Assembly: GCA_033060915.1 (NCBI GenBank)
Contig: CM065386.1
Location: forward strand, 11,382,501-11,446,500
From: Euryodendron excelsum
Taxonomy: Eukaryota; Streptophyta; Magnoliopsida; Ericales; Pentaphylacaceae
Direction: 5' to 3'
DNA length: 64,000 nucleotides
This document shows, piece after piece, positions 32,582 through 44,689 of the stretch. Under the pieces are notes generated by a model that had not been told where the DNA came from, did no database searches, and worked only from the letters and a program-made list of their open reading frames with translations. Made by a program: the position numbers and the translations under genes. Positions within the stretch are counted from its first letter, which is position 1. Every line of letters begins with the position of its first letter.

Positions 32582-34935
32582 GTAATTATTAGAATCCCTG
32601 TCATTCAGAATTCATCTTTTTGTTATATATATGTTTATAGTTTTTTTTTTTCACAAGAAGGGGAGGGAAGGGGAGATAGGAAGAGGGGTGGTGGTGTTAA
32701 GTCCCCCATGAAGCTGACTTGCTAACCCTTGATTAGAAAGCTTGCAAGTTTAGGGTAGAAGAAAGTTGTATAGCTGTGGATCGAAAGGATTGAAATTGTA
32801 ACAGGTTCCTTGCAATCATAGAGAATTGGTTCCAAAGAATTTTTGGCAGCAACTTTTTGATGGTTTGCAGAGGGAAAAGGTTTATTTCATGGGGTAAGGG
32901 GGTTGGGGTTTTGGAATGAAATTCTCTAATTTTTAATCATATTAATGGTAACTAAAGAAGGAAACTGATTTTTTTTCCTTTTCTTTTCTTTTTTCTCACT
33001 ATATCCATGAACCAAATGGAGCCTTAGGTTTCAATCCCTACCCTTCAGTTCCTTCACACATCACAATCTTCTTTCCTTAAATCCCACGGGGAACTTTTCA
33101 AATTTCACTTGTTGTAGATAGCTTGCATAAAAAATCAGTCTTAAGTTCTCCAAATTCAATGGCATTGAACTAAAAGGCAACATAGGCTTTTAGATTAATC
33201 CTATATCCCCTAGGATTAGGACTCAAAATTAGAAGCATTGGAACTTTGGCTGGTAAAATCATCCTCCAATTAAAAAAGGACCAAACATACTGAAAAATTA
33301 CATTAATAGACATGAAACACCACTGCAGTCCAGACTACCAAATAAGTAGTAAAATATAAAAAGCATAAGTGGAACTACATGAGAGCATATGAATCTAAAA
33401 TTGACATAATAAAAGTACTAAATGGACCAAAACAAGAATATCGGAGGTCTCAAGTTGGCTCCTTATCAAAATTTCAAATTACTCCTATTCTTACTAGAAA
33501 CTCTCGTTCTTTTTCACACAAACCCTGTGTTTGTTGAGACATGTATCTATTTATGTAAAGTGTGTAACACATTTGCTTTTTCGCATAACATATCCTTTGA
33601 AGTTATTTCCGAATGGTACATTATACTAGGTGGCCTCGCATTCGTCTGGTTTTAATAACCCCCACCTTCCTTGTGAAATCATTGGTGCTGAAGTTGCTGA
33701 CAGTCGATGAATGGTTTGAGGATTCGATGATGAATGATTTTGCTATGTGAATCGCTGGTGATAGAGAGTTCCAACAGTTCTTGCTTTTTGAGCTCCAATT
33801 TCTGATCATAGAGCTTCGACTGTGTGACATCGCTACTTGATGAAATTGCTGGTGTCGAAAAAGGCTTGCTCTGTATTGTGCAAGTTAGCTTAGAGTTAAG
33901 GTGAGTTTCGGTCTTCCCTCTTTGATAAGCTTGCTCTTGTTTGGTTATGTGGGTTGGGTAAGCATTGTTTGATGGATTGCCTCTATGAGCGATTATCTAT
34001 ATGGAAGATTTAATTTAAATTCTTAGGAGTTGACAAATCCTTACAAACTATACAATACACAACCCCATAGTTGGTTTCATGTCAAAGCGAGGCTTGGTAG
34101 ATATAGCTTTAAAGTTCGTTTTGTGATAGTATTAATGAATGTCTAAAACGCATCCCAGCTGATCTGGTTTGATGTTCGTTTAAGTAATTATATGGCTTTT
34201 CGAAGCAAAATTTGTTTTGAATTTTGCTGAGAAAGCTTTAGAAAATGTTGTTCATTTTTTTTCTTTTTTTCTTGAGGGAGGAAGGGCCAGGGCTAAAACC
34301 TCAAACCACTGTCTGTCAGGTGCACTCAAGAAAATGTACTTTGGAATTGTTAATGGAGAAGTGAGAAGTTCAAGTTATTGAATTTGACCTATTATATTAT
34401 CCCATATTGATTGTTTAAGGGAAAGGAGGAGTTTATGCCTTTTCAAAGTCTGCTACCTGCCTTCTGTAAAGTTGTATTTTTAGTAACTACTCTCATAGTT
34501 ACAAGTTGTTGACAGCTCAAGTTAAAAACATAATCATCTTTTAAACTTTTCCTGACGACGTTCTTTCTCAATGCATTAGAGAGAGGGTGTCCTCACTAAA
34601 CCCGCCCAATGGCCGTACACGTGTCTTGATTTCAATACTATGTAATGCTATGTTTACTGGCTTCTCTATATTGTTAGTACGTGATAAAATTTTTAGCTGC
34701 AACCTCTCAAATGATTTAGCAGAAGAGAAGTTTCTCAAATATAACAGTGGTTTGCTTCAAGAAACTAGGACTTAAAAACATTGTTACACTGTGATTACAT
34801 CTGGCCTCTTTTATTTTTTTTTGGTTCTTGAGATTTTTCTATAAGTACGCACTTATAAAAATAAGAGGATTTTTTTTTAAATGTTGGTAATGTAATGACT
34901 ATGTTTTATTTGGTTACTTCCTTGCGCATGTCAAA
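32582..34935. other. Non-coding sequence between captured fragments
   Basis: No further AMP deaminase exon is visible, so the captured segment probably ends in this intron. Open frames at 33422-33655 (+) and 33621-33830 (-) show no recognisable domain. Just upstream of 34936 the sequence is probably intron of the kinase fragment. Confidence 0.5.
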
Positions 34936-35549
<614 letters not shown>

Positions 35550-36704
35550 TAAACTGTTTGGAGCTTTTACTGAGGAGCACTGTGAAAAAAAAATGCTACT
35601 TGGATTCTCCTAGATTCTTGTGCATTGTCAGTATATCTATTATACTTCAGTTCATCTTTTTCTTCCAACATACATTTTTATTAGCAATTCCTAGTTGGCA
35701 TGACTTTGTGACTTGGTTAAATTGGCAAAAGAGGTGCTTCTTTTATTGTATGGGACAACAAATAACTTTTTCCTGGCATAAAACCTAATCAATTTTTCAG
35801 AGTATATAATGTATATTGTCTCATGTCTTAACCTACATTCAATTACTCTCCCAAACTGTCATTGTTTGACACCTAAAAAGTAAATGCCATGATAATAGGT
35901 GCAACTTTTTAATGGATAACACATAACCCCCTTAATATCTAACGATTCTAACCCTTATGTAAGCATGTTAGTGATTAATTGGGGTTGGCTTCATGGATCT
36001 GCCTTGTCCAATCAATCTTATGCAAAGCCATAATATTAGATTAAATCCAATAATCATGCCTTTGCTTGGAACCTCAATAAGTCCAACTCAAGTTTAAAAC
36101 CTTCAATTCACACTTGCAAATAGCTGTTTTGTGGCAGTTTTATTTTGAATCAGGGAGTCATAATTTGGTGTTTGTTGTATTGTTTAGTGAGAGGTCGTGT
36201 TTGGTCTGCTAGCAATTTTGGCATCAAAGAGCATGAGATTTTCTCCTAAGTTGCTAACAATTGGGTGCCTTAATTTGCTCATCCAAGCTGTGGTCTTTTG
36301 TCTAGTGGGTCAAATTGCAGCTTTACTCTTCAGCACATGAGGTAAAAATTTGGTATATATTTTCTGCAGTACTATTCCGAGAGTTAGAAAAATGCATACC
36401 TGCTTCTTTTCTCTTTTCCTTTTCCTGTTCCTTTATTTTCTGCAGTTTTTAAGTCTTTTGAAGCCCACAATCAGGACTCTTCACCCTTTTTTAGGAAAGT
36501 GTCTTCTTCAAGTCTCAAAGGAAAGAACAAGCAATGAAGGGCACACTGGCAAATAAGCTTTTTCTCCATGGAGTGCGACATTTACCTTACATTTTCCCTT
36601 TCCTTTTCTTGTCTCTCCACAAATCCTAGATTCAAACATAGGATAAGAGTTCTTGAATAAAAATACATTTGTAGCTGCTCTGACACATCTTGCTCTTGCT
36701 TCAG
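35550..36704. other. Non-coding sequence between kinase fragments
   Basis: No exon or repeat recognised. The last part ends in a pyrimidine-rich AG acceptor (tgctcttgcttcag) feeding the PTI1-like exon at 36705. Confidence 0.45.
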
Positions 36705-38345
36705 GTATGCCATGACTAGGTGATTACTCTCAGAAATAGTAATCTCTAGGTTTAAATTGCTAGTTGATTAGTTGAATTTCAGTGTTAATTTAGTATTTTA
36801 ACTCCTAAAATGCATTAAAACTCTTTTTGTGCACTTCTTAATGGAATTGGAGCTTAAACCAAGGTAAATGGGCAAATATGAGGATGACCGATCGATCGCC
36901 CGATCGAACGGTCCACGGAACGTTCGATCAATCGCCAGACTCACCGATCGATCTGTGATCTCTGTTTGGATCTCTGCAGCAAACTTCAGAGAGGGAGCTT
37001 TTCCGATCGATCAGCCGTTCGATCGGTGACGTCGGAACTCCCTCAACAGACGACACAAATGCAAACTTCAAAGAGGTCAATTTTGCGTTCGATCGGGCGA
37101 TCGATCACCGTTGGCCGATCGAACGGCCGATTGATCGGCCGTTATATCGGACGCCACCACCGATCGATCGGTCTATACAGACTCTATTTTTCTGCAGAGT
37201 GTAAAAGCTGTATATACGGGACAAAGTGGGTGTTAGAGTTTTTTCTGCAGATCTGGATAGAGGAGGAGCTTCCAAAAGGGAGCTTTTGTTATTTTGTAAG
37301 GTTTTTAGTTAGATTTACTTTAATGCTTTGTAATGTTGTCATTTATTGCTTTTGGATCATTGTAAATGAATGCTTGATATATATGAAGTGAATGTTTCTC
37401 TACTCTTTCTAGCCATTTTCTCTCATTTTCTTGCCATTTTCTCTCACTTTCTTAGCAACCAAACACTAGTTCTACATAGTTTAATAGTAGATTTGTCTTC
37501 TTTTATGCTCTTTGACATGGGTTTTAGTAGCTAAATATCCCTTGGATGTGGTTGTGAAAATCCACCAAAGATCTTCAAAGGGTTGAAAATGAGTTATATG
37601 AACTTTAAAGTCATATCCTTAAAATTCCACGGTTCCATTTGATTTAGCATGAGATTCATTAGAAAAACTTAGATTCATAACCCCTTGGCAATATTTATGC
37701 ACAAATCAATGTTTGGTATAAATATTGCACATGTCTAAGGTTTGATTCTAGGGTGCCAATCATAGATTTCCTCTTTATGCTCAATCAAACCAAAACCCAC
37801 ATTTTTATAGTCGACATTTTCTGAATCAAAAATCCAAGGTGCGATTCTTGATTTGAGTTATAAACCTCTCATTAGAAACTCTTGTTGTGAATTGGTGGAT
37901 CGAAACAACCATGTCCAAGCTTTTTCCTAATTACATTAAACTAAATTTTATTGCCTTCATTAGTTATTAAGTTATTGCATTAAGCATTGAACCACCATCA
38001 TCTCAAAACCAACATATTTTAGGTCTCTTTTATGTTAGGAAAAGAAAAGAATTTTCATTTGCAATCCATCAAGATAAGTGCCTGTGCTAGTTGAGCTTTG
38101 TTTCTATATTTGCATAATTCCCTTGGGAGAGAACGACACCGGATCCTCCGGTTTTTACTACATGCGCGATCTCCGTATTCTTGCAGAGTGACTCCAGTTG
38201 TGAAGCACGTCTGGAGGCATTCCACTGGGCAGATAACTCATGAAAGTGATGTTTACAGTTTTGGAGTTGTTCTTCTAGAGCTTTTAACTAGGAGGAAGCC
38301 AATGCACCATACAATGCCCAAAGGATAGCAAAGTCTTGTTACTAT
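36705..38345 (+). pseudogene. Captured PTI1-like kinase exon, split by a solo LTR
   Basis: The exon starts after an AG acceptor at 36704 and reads YAMT, is cut by a 1.5-kb solo LTR (36721-38224), and resumes at 38225 as [33 protein letters not shown], stop, QSLVT. Across the LTR, with one copy of the 5-bp duplication removed, the reading is [16 protein letters not shown], the activation-segment end and subdomain IX of PTI1-like/receptor-like cytoplasmic kinases. The QQSLVTW block after the PRG is also diagnostic for PTI1-like proteins; here one of its glutamines is a TAG stop. Only one exon is present, so no kinase can be made. Confidence 0.8.
36721..38224. repeat. Solo LTR, Ogre/Tat-like family, with CGATCGATCG-rich core
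   Basis: Begins TGATTACTCTC and ends GGCATTCCA, 1,504 bp. The flanks are CTAGG (36716-36720) and CTGGG (38225-38229), a one-mismatch duplication; the CTGGG form restores the host kinase reading. It shares its general order of blocks with 12650-14423: 'cattttcttgccattttctctc', 'aaccaaacactagtt', 'gggagagaacgacaccggatcc'. The core (36885-37170) is dense in GATCGATCGG-type palindromes. Confidence 0.8.
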
Positions 38346-38439
38346 GGTGTTTTTTTTACTGTTGCTTTTGTTTCAATTGCATTCGCAACCTGAATTAAGG
38401 AAGTATCATTCATAATGGAGATCGTTGTTATTTTGGCAG

Positions 38440-38527
38440 TCGTGTGTGTGGGAACCCTCATGGCTTGATCCAAACGTATGGGCTTATATGCTGCAGACAA
38501 TGCTTCCGCAGCAACACCAAGGAAATT
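38440..38527 (+). pseudogene. Captured exon fragment of ribosomal protein S29 (uS14)
   Basis: Preceded by an AG acceptor (ttttggcag) and followed by GTTGTC. The exon reads [16 protein letters not shown] then [14 protein letters not shown], with all four zinc-binding cysteines of the CxxC...CxxC pattern. This is the central part of the 56-residue eukaryotic small-subunit protein S29. Changes from the usual RKYGLM to QTYGLI suggest relaxed selection. The first and last exons are missing nearby. It sits about 95 bp after the PTI1-like fragment, inside the CACTA-like block. Confidence 0.87.
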
Positions 38528-38639
38528 GTTGTCTCGTTTTGTTTTTGTCATTACCATCAGGTGGTCTTCCCTTTCAATTTTCTTTTTAGCCTTGCCGAGC
38601 TTTGCGATTGCCATATGCTTGAACTTTTGCTTAATGCAG

Positions 38640-38668
38640 GCAGATATTTGGTCTCTAGGGAAGAATAG
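38640..38668 (+). pseudogene. Possible kinase exon scrap (ADIWSLG)
   Basis: After an acceptor-like 'ttaatgcag', the sequence reads ADIWSLGKN and then a stop. ADIWSLG is the usual subdomain IX of many serine/threonine kinases. Only seven residues match, so this is suggestive at best. Confidence 0.3.
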
Positions 38669-38711
38669 TATTACTATTCGATCTAGTTTAATTTTCTGTA
38701 GCAAATCCTAA

Positions 38712-39240
38712 GTAGTGTTGTAGTGTTGTTGGGTACTAAAATAACATGTTTTTTTTTTGAGCTAATCCTAAGTATTGATATTAGTGAAGTGTTCTCTCTT
38801 TTAAAGTTCATCTATATTTTGTTTTAGTAGCAGACCTTCTAGTTTATTAGTTTGCCATTACTCCTATTTTTATTTTAATTTTTATATCTTGTCTTATGTG
38901 CAGATTGTTGATTGAGGTACGACACCTTTTGCTGGACATAGATTGATGATGTATTAGATGACAGATAAATTTAATTTTGAATTTTTTTTTGTGCTTTTAG
39001 ATAATGGATTATTATTGTTACACTTTTGTGCTTCTTAGATGAGAGAAGCTCGTAATTGAATCTTTTTTGGGGTATTTTGTTTCTATGCATTTACTTCCTG
39101 AGTATAATTTTGTGGATTTGAACTTCAGATGTTGGAAATATTTGTAAACTTCACAAGTATTTTTATGATATTCTTTAAAACTTCTTTATATTTTTTTAAT
39201 AGATGTATTTTTAGAAATATAGTATGGTTGTAAATGTACA
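38712..39240. other. AT-rich sequence before the CACTA subterminal region
   Basis: No exon, repeat or RNA gene recognised. Confidence 0.4.
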
Positions 39241-39249
39241 ACAAAGGAA

Positions 39250-40015
39250 ACTTAAAAGAGTAAATAATAGCAGTAGCCACTTTTAGCAAGAAATAAACCA
39301 TTATTGCAAGTTAGATATTGTGTATTTAGTAAGGAAAAATTCTATTAGCAATGAAACAACTGTCACAAATATGCATGGTGGTTGTATCGTATGTCTTTTA
39401 GCAAGGAGAAAATTAGTCACCAAAATTAATATTTAGCAACTAGAAACTATTGTCACTAAATTTTTATTATTCTTTTGTGACGACATGCTAGCAGCTAGAA
39501 CTCATGGTCGCTAAATGTCTAATATGTTTTTACAACGACGTGCTAGCAACCAGAACTAATGGTCGCTAAACGTCTAATATTTTTTTGCGACTACAAGCTA
39601 GCAACCAGAACACATCGTCGCTAAATGTCTAATATTTTTTTGCGACGATTTGCTATCAACCATAACCCATCGGCGTCAAATGTGTAATATTCTTTTGTGA
39701 CAATAAGCTTGCTGCTAAAGTTCGTCTTAAATAATTTTCGTAATAGACTTTTAGTGAGGAAATAAAGACATTTAGCGTCTAAACTTACGCGAGGAATGAA
39801 TTGTGTTGCAAAATAAAAACGTTTTGGTGTCAAACCAATTTTGTTGCTAAAAATGTATTATTGGCAAGGAATCGTATGTTCGTCACAAAATAGAATCTGA
39901 GACGACCCTTTAATAACGAGCTGGCGACGAGTAACATTTCCTTACAAAAAAGTTTTAGCAACAAATATGTGACTTTTAGTGACAAATTGTCTCCGAGACG
40001 ACCCTTTAACAATTA
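39250..40015. repeat. CACTA subterminal repeat region with 55-bp tandem units
   Basis: Short motifs 'tagcaa(g)gaa' and 'gtcgctaaa' recur throughout. From 39480 to about 39705 a unit of about 55 bp ('gacatgctagcaaccagaac', 'atggtcgctaaatgtctaat', T-run, 'gcgac') is repeated four times with drift. 'gagacgaccctttaa' occurs twice, near 39900 and 40003. This is the look of a CACTA subterminal region; the terminus itself is lost where Copia LTR sequence starts at 40016. Confidence 0.75.
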
Positions 40016-40145
40016 AGGCTTTATGGAGGCAAAATCCTAACATCTAAGGTTATTACAATGTGATCAATACACTCAAGACTCACACAAGACATAAAGAGAT
40101 TTTAGCTCTCAATTTACATGGCACAAAATGAGCCAATTTTCCTAA
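40016..40145 (-). repeat. Copia LTR end fragment
   Basis: Matches 21200-21329, the end of the 3' LTR of the Copia element ('aggctttatggaggcaaaat', 'gtgatcaatacactcaag', 'cacacaagacataaagagat'). It ends just before a poly-T run. It may be the continuation of the LTR that breaks off at 24613. Confidence 0.85.
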
Positions 40146-40148
40146 AAG

Positions 40149-41091
40149 TTCCTTTTTTTTTTTTTTTTGAACAGCAAAATGGGAATTTGATTAATAGAAA
40201 AGTGGAGAATATTGCAGGAGCAAGCTCTTCCAGCCCAAGAGGCTTACCAAAGCAAACCCCAGGAAACAAAGCAAAGGTTGAACAGGGATCAACCTACTAC
40301 AAACCACACCTCAATACAACAGAATTAAACAAGAAGAGAGGGATCCAGATTTTTAACACCACCGATGGAATGAAAAAAAAAAATGAAAAGATTACAGCTC
40401 CCATATCGAAATTTTGCTTGAATCCAGCTGAATACCTGAAGGTTGATGTTTTCCACAATCTGAACCCATGCTGGAGATTTGCCCTCAAAAATTGCCTCAT
40501 TTCTAGATTTCCAGGGACTCCACAAGGTTGCCAGAAACAATGCCTCCCAAATCAATTTGCCTAGCTTCCTCTCATTCTAACCAATACTCCAAAAATAATG
40601 AAGGACAAGAGAGGTAGCGCAGACCCAATCCAGCCCTCACCAGCTCAGAATGCTGCTCCAAACACGCCATGCTAACCTCAACTCAGTAGTAGATGATCTG
40701 AATATTCAAGGCGATCCTTACAAAAAAAACATAACAAGCTTGCATTATTGGGCAAAATCTATCTTTTCGGCAGAAACATTTTAGAGTTGATCTTTTTCTG
40801 GAGAGCCAACCACCCAAATATTTGAAACTTAGGAGGAACACAAGCTTTCCAAAGCCAGGCCCACAGAGGGTAAACACTAGACACCCTTACAACAGCCAAA
40901 TTACAGAAGGACTTGACTGAGAAGATACCCTCAGCATCTGCTACCCAAGAAATTGCATCAGAAGCATTACCATTAATTACCATGGAGTTAAGAGAACTTA
41001 CAAGAGCAGCAAGATTATTCTCTTCCCAAGAGAGGAAATTTCTCTTGAAGGAAAGCTTCGAAAGACTTGAAGCATTCTTCCTTTGAAACAC
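40149..41091 (-). mobile_element. 5'-truncated L1-type LINE with zf-RVT region and poly-A tail
   Basis: The T-run at 40150-40168 is the poly-A tail on the minus strand. Reading the minus strand from 41091: an open frame (to 40759) with ISWVADAEGIFSVKSFCNLA, then LWAWLWKACVPPKFQIFGWL and KINSKMFLPKR. This is the reverse-transcriptase zinc-binding (zf-RVT) domain found at the C-terminus of plant L1 ORF2. A second piece (40555 to 40325) has ATLWSPWKSRNEAIFEGKS, the usual tail of the same protein. The reverse transcriptase and endonuclease parts are missing, as in a truncated insertion. Frameshifts separate the pieces. Confidence 0.87.
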
Positions 41092-41094
41092 AGC

Positions 41095-43633
41095 TTAACC
41101 ACGGAGGCACGATTAAAGAAGAATAAATATATAGTCTGTCAAAAATTTTTGTTTTTGGAAAGGAAAACTCTGTTCTCATAAAATATTTATATAAAAATTC
41201 ATCAAATTAAAATGATATAGCAATGATATTTAAAAAATTAGTAGTCAAAATTGTAACTATTTTGATTGCAAATAAAAGAACTACAGTTAATCTAATAATT
41301 ATGTTGTATATCATTAGTTGTATGATTTTGTTTTCCTATCCATGAATTCCTTCCTCCTATTTTGAAAAGAAAAAAATATCCCTTTTTTTTTTTTTGTTTT
41401 TGTTTTCCAGAAGTCATTTGCTGCTTTTTTCTCTTTAGAACTTTGTGTGACATTGATGTTTGTGGATGCACAACCCTTACTCTCTTCTCTGGCAACCTAC
41501 TCCATATTTTGGGGCAATTCAATATCTTAATGGAAAGTTATTGATGGTTCTTGGGAACCATGTGGCTTTTTTACATCATCTAACAATGCATGTAGGCTCC
41601 TACCAGATGAGATGTCAAAATATCTCGCCTAATAAACAGGATTCACAGGCATTGTGAGAAGAAGAGCAAAGTTAACTAATTATTCCATCTTATCAGGCAC
41701 ACTGACTTTAATTGTCAACACATGTCAGCATTTTGTGATGAATTGAGAAAAATATTCTAACTAGCATCATATTTTCTCCTTCGGATCAATGAGAACAACT
41801 CCTCTAAAGTTAAGCTTTTATGTCCATTTCACCACCGTATTATGTTTATTATTTTTCAAAATTAAAATCATGAGAATTTTACTCAGCCTGTAACAAAAAA
41901 ATGTAAATTGTTTTCATGTTTTTATAATCTGTCATGAAGTTTACTCAAAGCTACCTCATACCCAAATGACCTAAGGAGAAAACCCTAAATTTAATTATTT
42001 TTTATTTTTATTTTGTTGTTCCATTGGTGGCCAAAGTCATGGAAAGGGAAAAATGGTGAGTCGAATCATGACCTCACAGCATGGATGAGAGTGCCACGGG
42101 TTGAGTCACCCTTCACAACCCTGAAGTTAACTCACTAGTACGATTCTTCAAATTCTTGAAATTAATTCCTTTTTACTCTAAAAAATCAATGCTATTGATC
42201 TCTGCAAAATCTGCCTTTAAAACTCTAGTTTTATTCTCTTCTCGTTGTACATTGATGGGCTATGGTCATATCCAAAGCGTATTAAAGTTTCTGTGTATAT
42301 ATATAGAGACAGAGTCTTTTTTTAAAACCTTATAAAAGAAAATAGGGGTTCATATTGTTTTTATTTCCTTATAAAAAAAATGGTTTTGAAAACTTAAAAA
42401 ACACTTTTTTATTCCTAAAATTAGGATATTTTTTTAACAATTTTTCAAAAGCAAATTCTAAAACCAGTTTACCAATTATGATCTAGATGAATTAGTTTTC
42501 GAAATTAGCTTGTCAAACTCAATTCTAATAACTTTCAGAAAACAAAAACAAAAAACAAGAATCAAAATTGTTACCCAAACCTGCCTTTTAACCAATTAGT
42601 TGGACATTATCGGCTCGTCCTTACATCTTTTTACATATTTATACATATATACATATTTATCACGACCAGATGGTTTTCTTGTTTTATTTTTTTATTTAGC
42701 TATGGTTTACTACTTAGATGATTGCTATTTTATTACATTTTAATTTATTAACAAACAACTTGATAGTTTTAACTGTTGGAGAGCGGTTTCTCAATACATT
42801 CCCCTTACTTATAGCTGAGTATCCATCATAAATGGGCCAAAGACTTGGAGGCATTATAAATAGAGTAATGTCATACAAACATAATTTCTACTATATATAA
42901 AAAGAGCCGTGAGCACTTCGGATCAGAGTTTGATTGCAAGATCGCAACTGTTATTAATATATAAACTTTCCGTAAGCTTAGTATTTTTCTTATAAATATG
43001 TAGTCAGCGAAGTTAAAGAGAAATGTAACTTAATTATTTATAACTTTTAAGAGTAGATGATATTAGAATTTGGATTCCAAATCATTGCTTAATACATTAC
43101 AAGCATGAATATTCGGCCGTTGAAAAAATGGGTCAGCAAATTTGTTTCATTTGGAATATTGGCTTTTCTACTTCATTTTATTTGCTTATTTTTACTGGAC
43201 CCACCATTAAAGCATAAATATCGGAACTCGATTTCCCAACTGCTCCATCTTGAACATTCATATGCATGAGTTAACATTTTGGAGATGTACACATCCAACT
43301 GGATAAAAATTGAAAGAACACAACATTGTGTGATGATCATATATGTGTATATATATAAAATGCGAACAATTCATTCGCATCATCTTCACATTGCCCTAGC
43401 GCAACCGCTATGGTACTTGACTTGAAGGGATTTGGTGGGAATCCAAGATTGAAGGAGAGGAGTGGTGGCCTGGGCCAGCCCGGCCCGCGGAAGCCTTCAT
43501 TGTTTTTGTGGACTTCTCCATTGTGTCACGAAGTGTATATCTGAAAGTCGAATCCTAACTATAAAAGCACATCATTCCCATGCTGGCTTCCTCATCCAAA
43601 ATTGCTAAAGAAAATTGATTAGAGACATATGTT
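41095..43633. repeat. Upstream half of a segmental duplication (copy A)
   Basis: Matches 44690-46987 in order. Shared blocks: 'aggaggca..attaaagaaga', 'aattaaaatgatatagca', 'ttgtgtgacattgatgtttg', 'catattttggggcaattca', 'aaatctgccc/tttaaaactcta', 'gatgggctatggtca', 'aatgggccaaagacttg', and the promoter region ending 'aattgctaaagaaaattgattagag'. A TATA-like TATAAAAG lies at 43560-43567. No gene within it. Confidence 0.85.
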
Positions 43634-43981
43634 ATGGGCTCATCTTTGTATCTTTTTGCGTTCAAGCGCTTGCTCTTCTTATTTTCTTGTTTTTACCTCA
43701 TTATTATAAGGACTAACTCTTCTTCTTCCATGCAGCCACAGTGCCATGAAGACAAAGGTGAATACAGTGATTGCTGCTTGTGGTATGGCCCCAAGCGTGA
43801 ATATAGTGATTTCTCTATGGCTCTATCAACTTCAACAGCAACCTCTTCAGTCTCGTCCATCTTTGATCTGAGTAATTTTTCAGGCGTGATTTCATCTTGG
43901 CTTACGAATCTCACCAAGTTCCACATGTTAGGGATAAACTCAATAGTGAAACATAATGAGCATTTTGTGAAACACGTTTGA
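43634..43981 (+). pseudogene. Collapsed RLP copy (signal peptide plus scraps)
   Basis: An open frame of 115 codons starts MGSSLYLFAFKRLLFLFSCF, the signal peptide of the intact RLP, and continues through SSSMQPQCHED. It then lacks the ALLQFKHSF part of the N-terminal cap, resumes at DCCLWYG, passes through shifted SMALSTSTATSS sequence, and ends with FSGVISSWLTNLTKF, equivalent to an LRR near residue 335 of the intact gene. Most of the ectodomain, the transmembrane segment and the tail are gone. A small secreted peptide is conceivable because the frame is open, but the simplest reading is a deletion relic. A solo LTR follows at 44004. Confidence 0.85.
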
Positions 43982-44003
43982 ATTGAAAATTATTTTGTGA
44001 TGC

Positions 44004-44547
44004 TAATGCGGATCGCATGGCAGAAGATTACTTGGAGACCCGGACGTGCCGTTATGGCCGCACCGGTGGTCGGTAAACTTCAATTAGGCATAACTTTTAA
44101 TCTGTAACTCCGTTTTCCTATTATAATATGTTTTCAAAAAGCTAGTGACGAGCCGGAGAAAGGGGAAAATCTTTTTCGGCCTAAGAAAATGAGAAAAAAT
44201 GCCTTTAAGTGTGTTTCTGAGCCTGTTTTGTGTTTTGGGCTTATTTTTTGGGCTTTTGTCAGTTTATTTTATTTAACCTAGTTTGTCCCAGGCCCTAGGG
44301 TTTTGTGCCGCTATTTAAACTCTTGTTTAAAGATTTTCAACAGTTTTTTGATGATCAATAAAATTTTGTGCGTGAAATTGCACTCTTCCCAATCATTCGG
44401 TATTCAACGAAATCAACGAGCGTTTGATGCCCTAGACCTGGCATTCGTGGTGGATCAACAGGTTGAGAACGACTCTTAATCCAACATTCGTGGTGAATCA
44501 ATGGATTTAGGTGATCTATCTTGTTCTTCTAGTTTCCCGCTGCATCA
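44004..44547 (+). repeat. Solo LTR (TGATGC...GCATCA family), copy 4, + orientation
   Basis: Begins TAATGCGGATCGC (second base changed) and ends CCGCTGCATCA, 544 bp. The 5-bp target duplication GATGC is perfect (43999-44003 and 44548-44552). In this orientation a TATA-like CTATTTAAAC (44311-44320) lies before an AATAAA (44358-44363), the order expected in an LTR. It fixes the direction of the other three copies as minus. Confidence 0.92.
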
Positions 44548-44689
44548 GATGCACAACATTTTTTTTTTCCACACTGATATATCTGGGAAATATACTAAGC
44601 TTGTGTTACATGGACTAGGCAATTTAGAGGGTAGTGGCTGCGGTTTTGTATCGAATGTGACATTCTTCCCTGAAACACTCCCGAACCAA

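Noticed and set aside
36966..37391. 141-codon open frame rich in RS/GR
   Set aside because: It follows the CGATCGATCGG repeat of a solo LTR; its composition comes from the repeat.
38444..38668. Open frame as a new 74-residue protein
   Set aside because: Its first part is an exon of ribosomal protein S29; the rest is read-through into the following intron, and the frame has no ATG at its start.
39250..40015. CRISPR-like regular repeats
   Set aside because: The sequence is plant nuclear DNA, the units are contiguous with no unique spacers, and they carry CACTA subterminal motifs.
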